Source of the DNA: an unicellular cyanobacterium SU3
Lineage (GTDB): Bacteria > Cyanobacteriota > Cyanobacteriia > Cyanobacteriales > Microcystaceae
Assembly (NCBI GenBank): GCA_002172675.1
Contig: NETF01000051.1
Location: 106,679-170,678 of the forward strand
Reading direction: 5' to 3'
DNA length: 64,000 bases
In this document: positions 17,575 through 27,160 of the stretch, in pieces
Layout of the letters: each line of letters begins with the position of its first letter
Position numbering within the stretch: the first letter of the stretch is position 1
Translations under genes and position numbers: made by a program
Notes under the pieces: generated by a model
Seen by the model: only the letters and a program-made list of their open reading frames with translations
Database searches by the model: none
Told to the model about the DNA's origin: nothing

Positions 17575-19674
17575 TCAAGTTTTTTTTTTGATTTCCTGAA
17601 TCAATATATTGATCATATTATTAATATTTATCGGCTTAACAAAATGATGAATAAACCCAACGTTTAAACTCTTTTCAATATCTTTTTCAGACGCATTGGC
17701 TGAAACAGCAACCGCTAAAAGCTTATTGTTGAGAATTGGAAACAAATTTTGTATTTTGTAAAGTAAATCATATCCACTCATCAGAGGCATATTAATATCG
17801 CTAATTAAAATATCAGGTTGAAAACTTTCAAATATTTTTAGAGCTTCTAATCCAGATGCAACCGCTTCGATGTGAGCTTTTTGAGATTGAAAGACATAGA
17901 CTAACAGTTCCCGTAAATCTCGATCATCATCAACAATTAAAATTTTAATACCTTCTAAACTGGTTAATGTTAAAGTCCTTTCTTCTTTTATTTGTGGTGG
18001 TTGTTTTTCTTGATCAATAAGAGGTAAAGTAACCGTAAACGTTGCCCCCTGACCGCGTCCGAGGCTATTTGCCTTAATCTTACCATCGTGCATTTCTACT
18101 AGGTTACGAACGATGGTTAGTCCTAATCCCAATCCACCAAACTCTCGATTTTCAGAAGACTCGTCCTGGCGAAAGCGATCAAAAACATAAGGTAAAAATT
18201 CTGGTTCGATCCCCTTACCTTGATCTTTAACTTCAATCAAAGCCATCCCATCAATAAAAGACAAAGAAACGGTTACAACACTATGACTCGGTGAAAACTT
18301 AATAGCGTTAGATAACAAGTTCCAAATAACTTGGTGTAACCGTGTTGGATCACCGTTAATTTGATTTATGTCGGTGTCTAAATTCGTTTCGATGGTAATA
18401 GATGATTTTTTAGCTACTAACTGTACCGTTTCAATGGCACTGAGAATAATTGTTTTAAGATCGAGTGGCGTTTTTTGTAAATGAAGTTTATCCCGTAAAA
18501 TACGAGAAACATCCAGTAAGTCATCAATTAAACGGGCTTGTAATTTGGCATTACGATCAATAATTTCAATCCCTTGTTTCGTTTGCTCAGGGGAAAGATT
18601 GCCTCGGTTTAACAACTCACACCAACCAATAATAGGATTTAAGGGGGTACGCAGTTCGTGGGAAAGCATGGCTAGAAAGTCATCTTTAGCACGATTAGCA
18701 ATTTGTGCTTGATGGTATAACCAAGCATTATCAACGGCTTGTGCCGCACGTCTGCCAATTTCTTCAGCGATCGCCAAATCTTCTGCGATTAAACGACGAT
18801 TTGAATAGGCTGTGGTTACAAAGGTCATTACTCCTAGGGTATTGTTTCTAGCCACTAAAGGAACTGCCATCAGAGATATAGGGCGAACTTTTCTGATCAC
18901 TTTCTCGTGTGTCGGGTTATTGGCGGCCTGGGAAATCATTTCATGGGTAAACTCAGAAATTAACAGCGATTTCTGCTCGAATAAAACTTTAGCGGGGGGA
19001 TGGTTTAAATTATTTCCAGGGGGATATTTAACAACTTCTTTAGCGAGTTCGGACTGACTTAGATCACTATAGGCAACTGAAACACGATTAACTTGATCCT
19101 CTTCAATTAAATCAATAAAACACCAGTCAGCTATGATGGGAACGGCTAAATGGGTCACACGATCTAGAGTGGTTTTATAATCTTCTAAAGAGGATGATAA
19201 TAAGATACTAATTTCTGACAAAAAACGATATCGCTCACTACTGTGCTTTTGTTGTATTAATAATTGTTCTCGTTCAAACTGAGCTTGTTTTTGTTCGGTG
19301 ATATCAACAGTAATACCAATCATACGAGTGGGTTGACCATCTACTTGATCAATGATGCGGCCTCGCCCTAAAACCCAATGAAGGCTACCATCAGGATGAA
19401 TGACGCGATAGTCTGCTTCATAATCTTTGTTCAGTGCGATCGCTGTTTCAATAATTTCTTTAACTTCCTCACGATCATCGGGATGTATTGAATGGTTTAA
19501 CCATTGATCATAGGTAAATTCATCCTCAGGACCGAGGCCAAAATCTGCTTTACACTGAGGAGATGTGATTAAATGTTTACTGGGTAACTCTAATTGCCAA
19601 GCACCAAATCGACCAGCGCGAAGGGCTAATTGTAGATAATCTTCTTTAGGATCGGAGAGAATCTTCTTTGACAT
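17575..19674 (-). CDS. PAS-GAF hybrid histidine kinase with REC domain
   Basis: The 699-residue soluble kinase has a PAS domain of the PAS_3 type (about 15-130, ending VDITEQKQ) and a GAF domain (about 150-320). HisKA follows with H339 ([10 protein letters not shown]), then HATPase with G boxes (GGLGLGLTIV). A C-terminal receiver has DINMP and FVKP. No membrane helix or obvious bilin-binding motif is present, so the signal is unknown. The C-terminal receiver suggests phosphorelay or autoregulation. No cognate regulator lies next to it. Confidence 0.92.
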   Translation of the reverse strand: MSKKILSDPKEDYLQLALRAGRFGAWQLELPSKHLITSPQCKADFGLGPEDEFTYDQWLNHSIHPDDREEVKEIIETAIALNKDYEADYRVIHPDGSLHWVLGRGRIIDQVDGQPTRMIGITVDITEQKQAQFEREQLLIQQKHSSERYRFLSEISILLSSSLEDYKTTLDRVTHLAVPIIADWCFIDLIEEDQVNRVSVAYSDLSQSELAKEVVKYPPGNNLNHPPAKVLFEQKSLLISEFTHEMISQAANNPTHEKVIRKVRPISLMAVPLVARNNTLGVMTFVTTAYSNRRLIAEDLAIAEEIGRRAAQAVDNAWLYHQAQIANRAKDDFLAMLSHELRTPLNPIIGWCELLNRGNLSPEQTKQGIEIIDRNAKLQARLIDDLLDVSRILRDKLHLQKTPLDLKTIILSAIETVQLVAKKSSITIETNLDTDINQINGDPTRLHQVIWNLLSNAIKFSPSHSVVTVSLSFIDGMALIEVKDQGKGIEPEFLPYVFDRFRQDESSENREFGGLGLGLTIVRNLVEMHDGKIKANSLGRGQGATFTVTLPLIDQEKQPPQIKEERTLTLTSLEGIKILIVDDDRDLRELLVYVFQSQKAHIEAVASGLEALKIFESFQPDILISDINMPLMSGYDLLYKIQNLFPILNNKLLAVAVSANASEKDIEKSLNVGFIHHFVKPININNMINILIQEIKKKT

Positions 19675-19792
19675 ACCTTAAATTTGTGTCAGGAGTACAA
19701 GTAAAAAGTAAGAACAAGAAGATTAATGATCTCCTTGTTCTCTTATTTTAGTTATTATCAAACAAAAGTTAATTTTTCAGTCCACACATAGG

Positions 19793-21178
19793 TTAATTAA
19801 CCCTATCTTGCATTCTTTGCCAACGAGGATCAGGATCTTTAACCGTTTCTTGTAACTCTTCCCAACGAAGGCCAACGGGTTTGGGGGTAGTCGGACTAGA
19901 AATCGGTTGACTACGACCCTTTAAAATAGAAATGGCACGATTGTATTGAGGATCGGCATCGGTTCCCATTAAGGTTGGATCGCTTTTGAGGCGAGCTTGT
20001 TGCTCCATCGTCAATTCTAAATAAACATTAGGGCTAATGCCTTTATGATTGATATCGGTGCCACTGGGAGGATAATAACGGGCGATGGTGACTGCTAACC
20101 CTGAACCATCGGAGAGGTTATGAACTGATTGGACTGTGCCTTTCCCGTAAGTAGTTGTACCGACCACGGTAGCCCGTCCACTTTCTTTGAGAGCCCCTGC
20201 TAAAATTTCGCTAGCACTCGCTGACCATTCATTAACTAAAACCACCAAAGGTAAATCAGTTAAAGAAGTGCCGTTAGCCGAAAAATGGCGATCGCCTCCT
20301 TTTCGATCAATGGTGCTAACAATTTCTCCTTTTTTCATCCAAAGACGGGCAATATCCACACTGGCAAATAGTAACCCTCCTGGGTTTCCTCGTAAGTCGA
20401 GAACATAGCCAGAGACTTGTTTTTCATCTAAGTCTTCGATGGCTAGTTTCATTTGTTCGGTAGCGTGGGAACTAAATTCATCCAGTTTAATATAACCGAC
20501 GCGGTGGCCTTCTTTTTCTTCGAGATGGTAGGTAACGGCAGGAATTTCAATATTTTCTCTGGCTAAGGTTACTTGAAAAACCCCTTTTTCCCGTCGAGAA
20601 AGTTGTAGACTGACTTCTGTCCCAAGTTCCCCGGTGATGGCTTCTTGTGCTTGTTCTAGGCTCATCAAAGCGGTGGGTCTGCCGTTGATGCGAATTAGGC
20701 GATCGCCTCGTTTTAATCCTGCTTTCATGGCGGGGGAATTTCTCACCGCTTCTACCACGTAAATTTCACTGGTCCGTTTATCAATGGCTAATCTTACCCC
20801 AATGCCTGATAATTCCCCTGAAGTTTGGCTGGTTAAGACAGAAAATTCGTTAGGGGCTAAAAACCTAGTATAGGGATCTTCTAATTCTTTTAAAGCTTCA
20901 CGAATGGCTTTATAAGCTTGTTTTGGACTATCGTAATCTTCGGATAATAATTCCCGACGTTTTTCTTGCCAATCAACTCGATTAAAATCTGGATTTACAA
21001 ATTCATTATTAACAATTTGCCACATCTCGTCTACGATGGCTTTAGGATTATCTTCTAAAGCGTTTGGTTGGGGCGCACTTTTGACGGGAAGGGCTAAAGT
21101 ATGGAGAGAAATCGCTGCTAGGGTTCCACCTAAGATGAGTGATTGATGACGGCACAAGGATTTTATGAGAGTATTCAT
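19793..21178 (-). CDS. Carboxyl-terminal processing protease (S41)
   Basis: The 461-residue exported protease has an N-terminal hydrophobic signal (cleavage near VKSA), a PDZ domain (about 105-195) and the S41 catalytic core. The Ser is in EWSASASEIL and the Lys in TYGKGTVQ, forming the Ser-Lys dyad. Cyanobacteria have several Ctp paralogues; CtpA matures the D1 precursor in the thylakoid lumen. I cannot tell from sequence alone whether this is CtpA, CtpB or CtpC, so no symbol is given. It is monocistronic by appearance. Confidence 0.9.
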   Translation of the reverse strand: MNTLIKSLCRHQSLILGGTLAAISLHTLALPVKSAPQPNALEDNPKAIVDEMWQIVNNEFVNPDFNRVDWQEKRRELLSEDYDSPKQAYKAIREALKELEDPYTRFLAPNEFSVLTSQTSGELSGIGVRLAIDKRTSEIYVVEAVRNSPAMKAGLKRGDRLIRINGRPTALMSLEQAQEAITGELGTEVSLQLSRREKGVFQVTLARENIEIPAVTYHLEEKEGHRVGYIKLDEFSSHATEQMKLAIEDLDEKQVSGYVLDLRGNPGGLLFASVDIARLWMKKGEIVSTIDRKGGDRHFSANGTSLTDLPLVVLVNEWSASASEILAGALKESGRATVVGTTTYGKGTVQSVHNLSDGSGLAVTIARYYPPSGTDINHKGISPNVYLELTMEQQARLKSDPTLMGTDADPQYNRAISILKGRSQPISSPTTPKPVGLRWEELQETVKDPDPRWQRMQDRVN

Positions 21179-21438
21179 AGGATTTATCGATGTCGAACGG
21201 GAATTAAAAAGCAGTTTATGTTAGCCAACCATGAGAGATGAACAGCTTATGAACCATTAGCCAGCTATTCACCTAGTTTCATTCTATGGTACACGCTCTT
21301 AAAAAATTAAGACGTTTATTTCCATTAAGAGTTCTTAAAATTCTGGAATATGTTGAATATTGAATTAAAGCTTTTTTATTTTACTTTAGCAAGCAGTTAA
21401 CATTCATAACTGCTCACTGGTAACTTTTTGTTAATTTA

Positions 21439-21792
21439 CTATCGAGACATCATCGGCAATTGAAAGCGCATTTCTAAGGATGTTCCTTCCCCTGGTGGCG
21501 GATAAATACGAATCTTGGTGGTCGGAGCAAATTCTTTTAAATATTTAGCTAAAGACGGTAAATATTTTAATATATTCCAATTATGTCGTCTATCAACACA
21601 AATAATGATCAGAGTCAAAGCAGTGCCAGAGGTGGTTAAGTACCATCCACCCTGAGATAAGACTCGTTGAGTAAGGCGATCGCAACTTTCATAAAAATAA
21701 TGAGTTACGCTTTGGTCTAGTTTGCGTTGCAGAGCATCATCAACAGGCGCACTAGGGGGTAAGTCTTCGGGACGAAGATAAAAATAAGTCAT
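21439..21792 (-). CDS. Conserved hypothetical protein
   Basis: The 117-residue protein has no signal peptide and no recognised motif. A hydrophobic strand (TALTLIIICVD) and a terminal segment PPPGEGTSLEMRFQLP suggest a small alpha/beta fold. It lies upstream of the Ctp protease and downstream of the ClC gene on the same strand, each separated by about 95-260 bases. Codon use matches neighbours, and the reading frame is well formed, so I believe it is real. Confidence 0.6.
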   Translation of the reverse strand: MTYFYLRPEDLPPSAPVDDALQRKLDQSVTHYFYESCDRLTQRVLSQGGWYLTTSGTALTLIIICVDRRHNWNILKYLPSLAKYLKEFAPTTKIRIYPPPGEGTSLEMRFQLPMMSR

Positions 21793-21887
21793 TAAAGTCG
21801 GTAATTATCACTTGATTAGTAATTTAATTACCATAAATTAAGATTTAAGTCAATATTTTTTAGGGGAAAATTATCAGAAAAGAATGA

Positions 21888-24536
21888 CTAATTATCTAAC
21901 TTTCCTCGTACTAAAATGACGGTACTTTTCACTTGTTGAGCGATCATTTTAGGAATGTTTCCTTGCATCACTTGAACTAATAATCCTTCTCGACTGACTC
22001 CTAACATAACCACGTCACAGCTTTCTGCTTCAGCTAAATGAATGATCGCATCAGCGACTGACTGGGAACGAACAGGAAGGGGAATTACAGGGCGTTCGAG
22101 TTCTTCTTTTAACTTTTTGGCCGTCACTTCTAAGGATTGATAATTAGGGGTTGGTTTATTGGGAGAAAATACCTGACACAACCAAATAATCGGCGATCGA
22201 GGACGAGTATATAATTTTGTTAATCCGGGTAACAATTCCATGGCCCGTTTGGCATTCGGTCCTCCAGCAATAGGAATTAACCAAGTGCTATCTTTATCTA
22301 AAACTTGAGGATAAGCTTCTTTTTCTTGCCCAAATTTTACTAATATTAATTCGCAAGTGGCTTTGCGAATTAAAATGTCAATAACCGGATCGAAAATTGT
22401 TCCTGGGGTGTGATGGTCATCGTTCCACTCTAATATCATGAGATTAATGTGGCGTTCTCGAATGGTGTCTAAAATGGCTTGAGCGCGATCGTGGGCGACC
22501 CGAATTTGCGTGTGAACAGGGATATTAGAATGACGGCCTAATCGTTCGGTTCGTTGTAATAATTGACGACTATATTGGGTGATTACGGGAGTTTGAGCCG
22601 GATCGCTGTGTTTGGGAACGGTGATCACTTGTAAACATTCGATTTCTTGATTTTGTTCTTGAGCGATCGCCGCACTAATTTTGAATAAAGACGTGGCCGT
22701 ATCAGGGTTAACTAAAGGTAATAAAATGCGACCCTCTCCAGCTAACGGGGCCCGGGTTTGATAGGCAATATAAGATGGATCAGGAACCACTTCGTTAATG
22801 GTAGTATCATCCCCTTGTAATTGATTAGCTTCAACCCGAATAATATCCGTTCGAGTGATAATTCCCACTAATTTGTGACCTTCTGTGACAGGAAGACGGG
22901 ACAACTGATAACGGTTCAGTAGATATAAAACATCACTCAGAGAAACTTCTGCTTGCACGGTAATGGGTCTTCGGGTCATAAATTCTTGTAACGGGGTATA
23001 TCCTGGTTCTTTCTTTAATTTCGCCAAATCCGTTTGAGTAACAATGCCCACCAGTTGACCTTGTTTTACCACAGGAAACCCTCGATGACTGGAGTTAGAC
23101 ATGGCTTGCAGCACTTCATCCAAGGTTAGATCACTGGATAAAGTTTCGACTTGAGATTCCATTACCTGTGAAGCGGTTAATTTTGAGAGAAAATCTTGTC
23201 CTGTGGCCGCTTCATTGATATAGATACCCCTAGCGTGTAACATATGTTCGTACAGAGAACCCCGTGAGACACTTTCGGCTACGATATAAGACACTGCACA
23301 AGTGACCATTAAAGGTAAGACAATATTAAAATCCGTATTCAGTTCAAACACAAAAACGATCGCTGTGACCGGAACTCTAACCACTGCCGTGAAAAAGGCT
23401 CCCATTCCTGCTAGTGCGTAACTTGATTGTGCGCCGGTTCCTGTGACAAATTGTTCAAAATCTCCCACTAAATAGCCCAAAGCCGATCCCAACACCAGTG
23501 CCGGACCGAATAATCCTCCGGGGGCATTGCAACTATAGGCCAAAATGGTGAGGACGAAATGAGCGACAAAAGCCAATAAAATGCGACTCCCGTCTAATTC
23601 TCCTGTGACCAAAAAGATGCGAAGTCCTGCATTATCTCGAAAGAAAGGCGGTAATAAAGCAATAATAATGCCTGACACCATTCCCATTAAGCCAATGCGC
23701 CAAGATAAAGGTAAATTGAATTTTCCTTGTATGGCGACACTGGCCAGCAGTCCCCGATTAAATAATGCTCCTAATAGTCCGGCTAAAACCCCTAGAAGTA
23801 AATAAAAAGGTATGTCTACCGCAGAAAAGGTAATATCGGGTAGTTCGAGTAAAGAAGAGGGAAAATTAAGGGTAGACGACTGTAAAATTAAAGAAACTAC
23901 CGCCCCTGTAAAGGAGGCCACGATAGCCGTTTCTAAGGTTAACCCTGAAACATCTCGCATCAACTCTTCAATAACAAATAAAACCCCAGCGATAGGAGTG
24001 GTAAAACCGGCTGCTAGTCCGGCGGCTGCCCCGGCTGCGATCATTTGTCGTCGATGTTCCGGGGAGGTGGGAACCCAGTTACTCAGTTGAGCGGCTAAAG
24101 CTGCTCCGATATGAACTGTAGGGGCGCGACGGCCTAGGGTTAAGCCTCCTCCCAATACTAAAATGGTTCCAATGAGTTTAACTACGGCTACTCGTAAGGA
24201 TAAGGGAACTGGATACCGAGCTAAGGCCGCTTTAACTTGAGTGATACCACCCCCTGTGGCTGTTGGGGAGAGGGTTTCGATGAGCAAACCGGACAAATAG
24301 CCTAAAATCAGTCCTCCCAGGGGAAGCACCACTATTCCGCCAAACTCATTGGCCAGAGCAACCCGCCAACCCCCTAACCACCCCACTCCTTGTTTTAGGA
24401 TTAAGGCTGCGATCGCAGAAAGTACCCCAATTAAACTGGCTTCTACTAGGGCATAACGGGTGTCTGTGGCATTGAGTGCCAATTTTCTTGATGTGAGCCA
24501 TTGATAAAAACGTCGAGGCATTGAATAAGGCTGCAT
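21888..24536 (-). CDS. ClC chloride channel/transporter with CBS and two USP domains
   Basis: The 882-residue protein has a ClC membrane domain (about 25-430), two CBS domains (about 450-570) that usually bind adenine nucleotides, and two UspA-like domains at the C-terminus. The conserved GREGP filter segment reads GRRAPTVHIG, so the gating glutamate is replaced by Arg. The intracellular proton-glutamate region keeps acids (FVIEELMRD). This predicts altered, possibly channel-like, transport rather than Cl-/H+ exchange. The USP fusion suggests control by energy state. Symbol withheld because the substrate is unproven. Confidence 0.9.
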   Translation of the reverse strand: MQPYSMPRRFYQWLTSRKLALNATDTRYALVEASLIGVLSAIAALILKQGVGWLGGWRVALANEFGGIVVLPLGGLILGYLSGLLIETLSPTATGGGITQVKAALARYPVPLSLRVAVVKLIGTILVLGGGLTLGRRAPTVHIGAALAAQLSNWVPTSPEHRRQMIAAGAAAGLAAGFTTPIAGVLFVIEELMRDVSGLTLETAIVASFTGAVVSLILQSSTLNFPSSLLELPDITFSAVDIPFYLLLGVLAGLLGALFNRGLLASVAIQGKFNLPLSWRIGLMGMVSGIIIALLPPFFRDNAGLRIFLVTGELDGSRILLAFVAHFVLTILAYSCNAPGGLFGPALVLGSALGYLVGDFEQFVTGTGAQSSYALAGMGAFFTAVVRVPVTAIVFVFELNTDFNIVLPLMVTCAVSYIVAESVSRGSLYEHMLHARGIYINEAATGQDFLSKLTASQVMESQVETLSSDLTLDEVLQAMSNSSHRGFPVVKQGQLVGIVTQTDLAKLKKEPGYTPLQEFMTRRPITVQAEVSLSDVLYLLNRYQLSRLPVTEGHKLVGIITRTDIIRVEANQLQGDDTTINEVVPDPSYIAYQTRAPLAGEGRILLPLVNPDTATSLFKISAAIAQEQNQEIECLQVITVPKHSDPAQTPVITQYSRQLLQRTERLGRHSNIPVHTQIRVAHDRAQAILDTIRERHINLMILEWNDDHHTPGTIFDPVIDILIRKATCELILVKFGQEKEAYPQVLDKDSTWLIPIAGGPNAKRAMELLPGLTKLYTRPRSPIIWLCQVFSPNKPTPNYQSLEVTAKKLKEELERPVIPLPVRSQSVADAIIHLAEAESCDVVMLGVSREGLLVQVMQGNIPKMIAQQVKSTVILVRGKLDN

Positions 24537-24963
24537 GGATTACCCAGATTGCGCCAGTTTATCTTAATCATAAAAGATATTTTACGGGTTTAAGGTAGAA
24601 TCTTCCATATTTTTTACGACATTAATCTTTTCTCAAACAATGTGATTTTATTAATAATTAATTATAGATTTTAGTCAATAATTAAGTGAACTAAAGAAGA
24701 TAATTTTCTTGAAGTCAATCTTTAGCCAGCCATAATTGCCAGGTTATTAATGGCATTAAATCATAAACTATATATAAAAACGCACTTATTATTCGAGAGG
24801 TCTGAGGGCTGCAACCATTATTCAATCAGCTTTTTGACTTTCTGTGTAGGCCCTCCAGGTTGGTCATATTACCTACTATTTTCAAATCTATTTAACAGAA
24901 ATCCCCTCTTGATTCCCATTTCTGATTTTTTTTGTTGCATTTTTTCTTCATGAATAATGCAGG
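24537..24963. other. Intergenic region, no gene supported
   Basis: This AT-rich stretch of about 430 bases lies between ClC (-) and the broken Uma2 gene (-). A pair GAGGGC (near 24805) and GCCCTC (near 24850) could form a weak hairpin. A 67-codon frame at 24750-24953 lacks family features or a ribosome-binding site and I do not call it. Confidence 0.4.
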
Positions 24964-25697
24964 TTAAATCTCTTCTGGATCAATCCCCAGATCAATTAGT
25001 TTCTGTGCTAATCTATCAGCCCTTAGTTTTTCTTGTTGGGCTATTTCTTCAGGGGTAGAAATCCAATTTCTATTACGATCATACCAACGTAACCATAGCC
25101 TTTCTATCCCTTCATAAGAACCTTGCCAAAGACCTAAACCTAAGCCAACATCCTCCATCCAGATTCGAGGTTCAATTAATTCTAATTCTGTGTAATGACT
25201 TCCTGTTAACTGAAATGCTCTTATTGATCCGTATAACGATCAAAAACAATATAATAAGGAACTCTCAAAATACGCTCATAAACTTCCCATTTAGTAGGGG
25301 GATTTTCTGCTTTTCGTAAGGTTTGTCCTAAGTCTTCTTTTTCAGTTCCAGGTGATAGTAATTCTACCACGACAAAAGGATTAATCCCTTCTTGCCATAC
25401 CACATAACTTAACCTCATATCCTGTTGTTCGTATAAGCGATCCACACCTACCACAGCAAACCAGTCCGGACGCTTATACCAAGCCGTATGACGTACATCA
25501 TAGTAAAGGTTCATATCCGTAGCAATAAACACTTCATCAGGCGAATAATTAGCAGGATGAAATGTGTATTCAAGGAGTCGAGGTTGTAGAATGTGATATT
25601 CATCTGGCACACCAGGTTCCTCGGGATCTTCACTAGGGAGATCATACATGGTGGGAAGAACTGTTTTGGGATCATTTAAGGCATCAGTTTGATACAT
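24964..25697 (-). pseudogene. Uma2-family nuclease gene with a frameshift
   Basis: The N-terminal 158 codons (25221-25697) form a Uma2/DUF820 nuclease core (PFVVVELLSPGTEKEDLG) ending abruptly at YTDQ-stop. The continuing sequence is open in the next frame (RAFQLTGSHYTELEL, then the tail at 24964-25158 with IDPEEI at the end). One missing T near 25222, restoring CAATTAAGAGC, would join both frames. So this is a single gene of about 245 codons with a one-base frameshift. Uma2 proteins are PD-(D/E)xK-like and abundant in cyanobacteria, mostly of unknown role. Confidence 0.75.
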
Positions 25698-25736
25698 AAT
25701 AATGGCGTTTCAAAACAACTTAAATCTAATGATAAG

Positions 25737-26255
25737 TTATCGACACCCTAAACTATCTCTGGTAGAAACTCCTGTCACTGGGTTAACTCCTTCGGCCCGT
25801 TCACACATTAAAGAAACTTGATAGCGATCAATAACTGCATTGGTAAAATCGGCCCCTGTTATAGTTGCATCATAAAAACGGGTACGAGTAGCGATCGCAT
25901 CAACTAAAATGGCATTCGTAAGATCAGCAAAATCTAGGGTCACGCGATCCAGTAAAGATGAACTGAGATCAGCCCCCTTCAAATTCGCCCCTAAGAGGAT
26001 TCCTTCAGTAAAAATACCATAAGAGAGGTCTGAACCCTCAAAATTAGCTTCTCGCATATCTGCTGCTGCGAATACACCTTTTTGTAAGTCCTTATGGGAG
26101 AAGTCTTGCTGTTGTAACTCTCCGTAAGTATAATTAACCGTGTTATCTTGGGCGATCGCCACACGAGCATCGAGTAAGATCCAGATACTTACTAATAGAA
26201 TAAGACCTATCAAGGTCAAAAATCGTAGCAATAGGTTTTTCAGGTATTTAGACAT
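25737..26255 (-). CDS. Exported pentapeptide-repeat protein
   Basis: I start at the ATG at 26255 ([12 protein letters not shown]), just after the stop of the upstream gene. A hydrophobic N-terminus (about residues 8-30) ends in a signal-peptide-like site (VAIAQ). Pentapeptide repeats follow ([18 protein letters not shown]..., [15 protein letters not shown]). The C-terminus has two cysteines ([13 protein letters not shown]) that could form a disulfide. The layout fits lumenal or periplasmic pentapeptide proteins such as thylakoid lumen TL15/17-like proteins. Function is not established. Confidence 0.8.
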   Translation of the reverse strand: MSKYLKNLLLRFLTLIGLILLVSIWILLDARVAIAQDNTVNYTYGELQQQDFSHKDLQKGVFAAADMREANFEGSDLSYGIFTEGILLGANLKGADLSSSLLDRVTLDFADLTNAILVDAIATRTRFYDATITGADFTNAVIDRYQVSLMCERAEGVNPVTGVSTRDSLGCR

Positions 26256-26268
26256 TTCATTTTTAATT

Positions 26269-27129
26269 TTACCAGTTATCATCTTTTTCATAACCTAATT
26301 TCACTAATAGGTTACTATATTTTTCTTTAAATGACTCAATATGTTCAGCTTTAAAGTGATTTTTCCAATCTCCAGCTACTCCTTTTCGATAGTGACTTTT
26401 GACATCTTCTGTACCGATGGTGCGACCTTTTGTTTTCTTTTGGAATCGATTCTCGTAAATAATTCCTAACGCTGTTTCATAAGGAATTTTGGTCAAAGAG
26501 ACATTAACTATAGCGTTTTTAAAGAATTTTTCCTGAGTTTTCCGAGAAGTTATTGCTAATAAATGATTCCATCTTTCTTGATAGGTTGGTCGAGACTCGC
26601 TGACAATTCCTAAAAAGCGAAAAATATCGACAAAGGTTCCATAAGAATCTCGACTTAATTCTTCAAGTTTGATTTCCATCACATGATCTTGATTATAATT
26701 CCAACTTTCCATATCATCAAACACTCTTCGATTAAACTCCATTTCTTGGATTAATCCTTCATCTTTTGACATTTTTTGTAATATTTCCCTTTCTTTTTTT
26801 AGGTGATCGCTGTTATCTACAGGATGACTATAAAGATGGGAGTAATAAGCAGAAACCACAATATCTCTGGGATCTCTAATGACATGAAATCCTCTAAAAT
26901 GATTCAAATCTTTAACATATTGATATTGAGCATTAGTATAGGAAAAAATATTAAGTTTTTTGCGTTTTATAAATTCTTCGAGATCATAATTAAAAATTTC
27001 TGCGTTATAGGCATGGGCGTAAACTAATCCCATTTCGTTAGCTATTTCTCGCAAAATACCCTGAACCCATTGAGTTCCGCATTTATGATGTCCAAAAAAA
27101 CAAAGCAGCTTATTGTCGTGAGTGTTCAT
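26269..27129 (-). CDS. Sulfotransferase-family protein
   Basis: The 286-residue protein opens with a 5'-phosphosulfate-binding loop variant ([13 protein letters not shown]) and has the 3'-phosphate motif [14 protein letters not shown] (about 85-98), as in PAPS-dependent sulfotransferases. It may sulfate a polysaccharide, lipid or small molecule; acceptor unknown. The pentapeptide gene follows within 14 bases, so the two may be co-transcribed. Slight AT-richness and its sporadic type suggest possible acquisition, but that is inference. Confidence 0.8.
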   Translation of the reverse strand: MNTHDNKLLCFFGHHKCGTQWVQGILREIANEMGLVYAHAYNAEIFNYDLEEFIKRKKLNIFSYTNAQYQYVKDLNHFRGFHVIRDPRDIVVSAYYSHLYSHPVDNSDHLKKEREILQKMSKDEGLIQEMEFNRRVFDDMESWNYNQDHVMEIKLEELSRDSYGTFVDIFRFLGIVSESRPTYQERWNHLLAITSRKTQEKFFKNAIVNVSLTKIPYETALGIIYENRFQKKTKGRTIGTEDVKSHYRKGVAGDWKNHFKAEHIESFKEKYSNLLVKLGYEKDDNW

Positions 27130-27160
27130 AAGAGTGCATTTTAACTAAATTAGTATTAAT

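Noticed and set aside
24800..24862. Hairpin-like stretch that might be a tRNA or small RNA
   Set aside because: Only six paired bases, no acceptor or T-loop features.
24750..24953. 67-codon frame between ClC and the broken Uma2 gene
   Set aside because: No start signal or family pattern; the spacer looks non-coding apart from a weak GAGGGC/GCCCTC pair.
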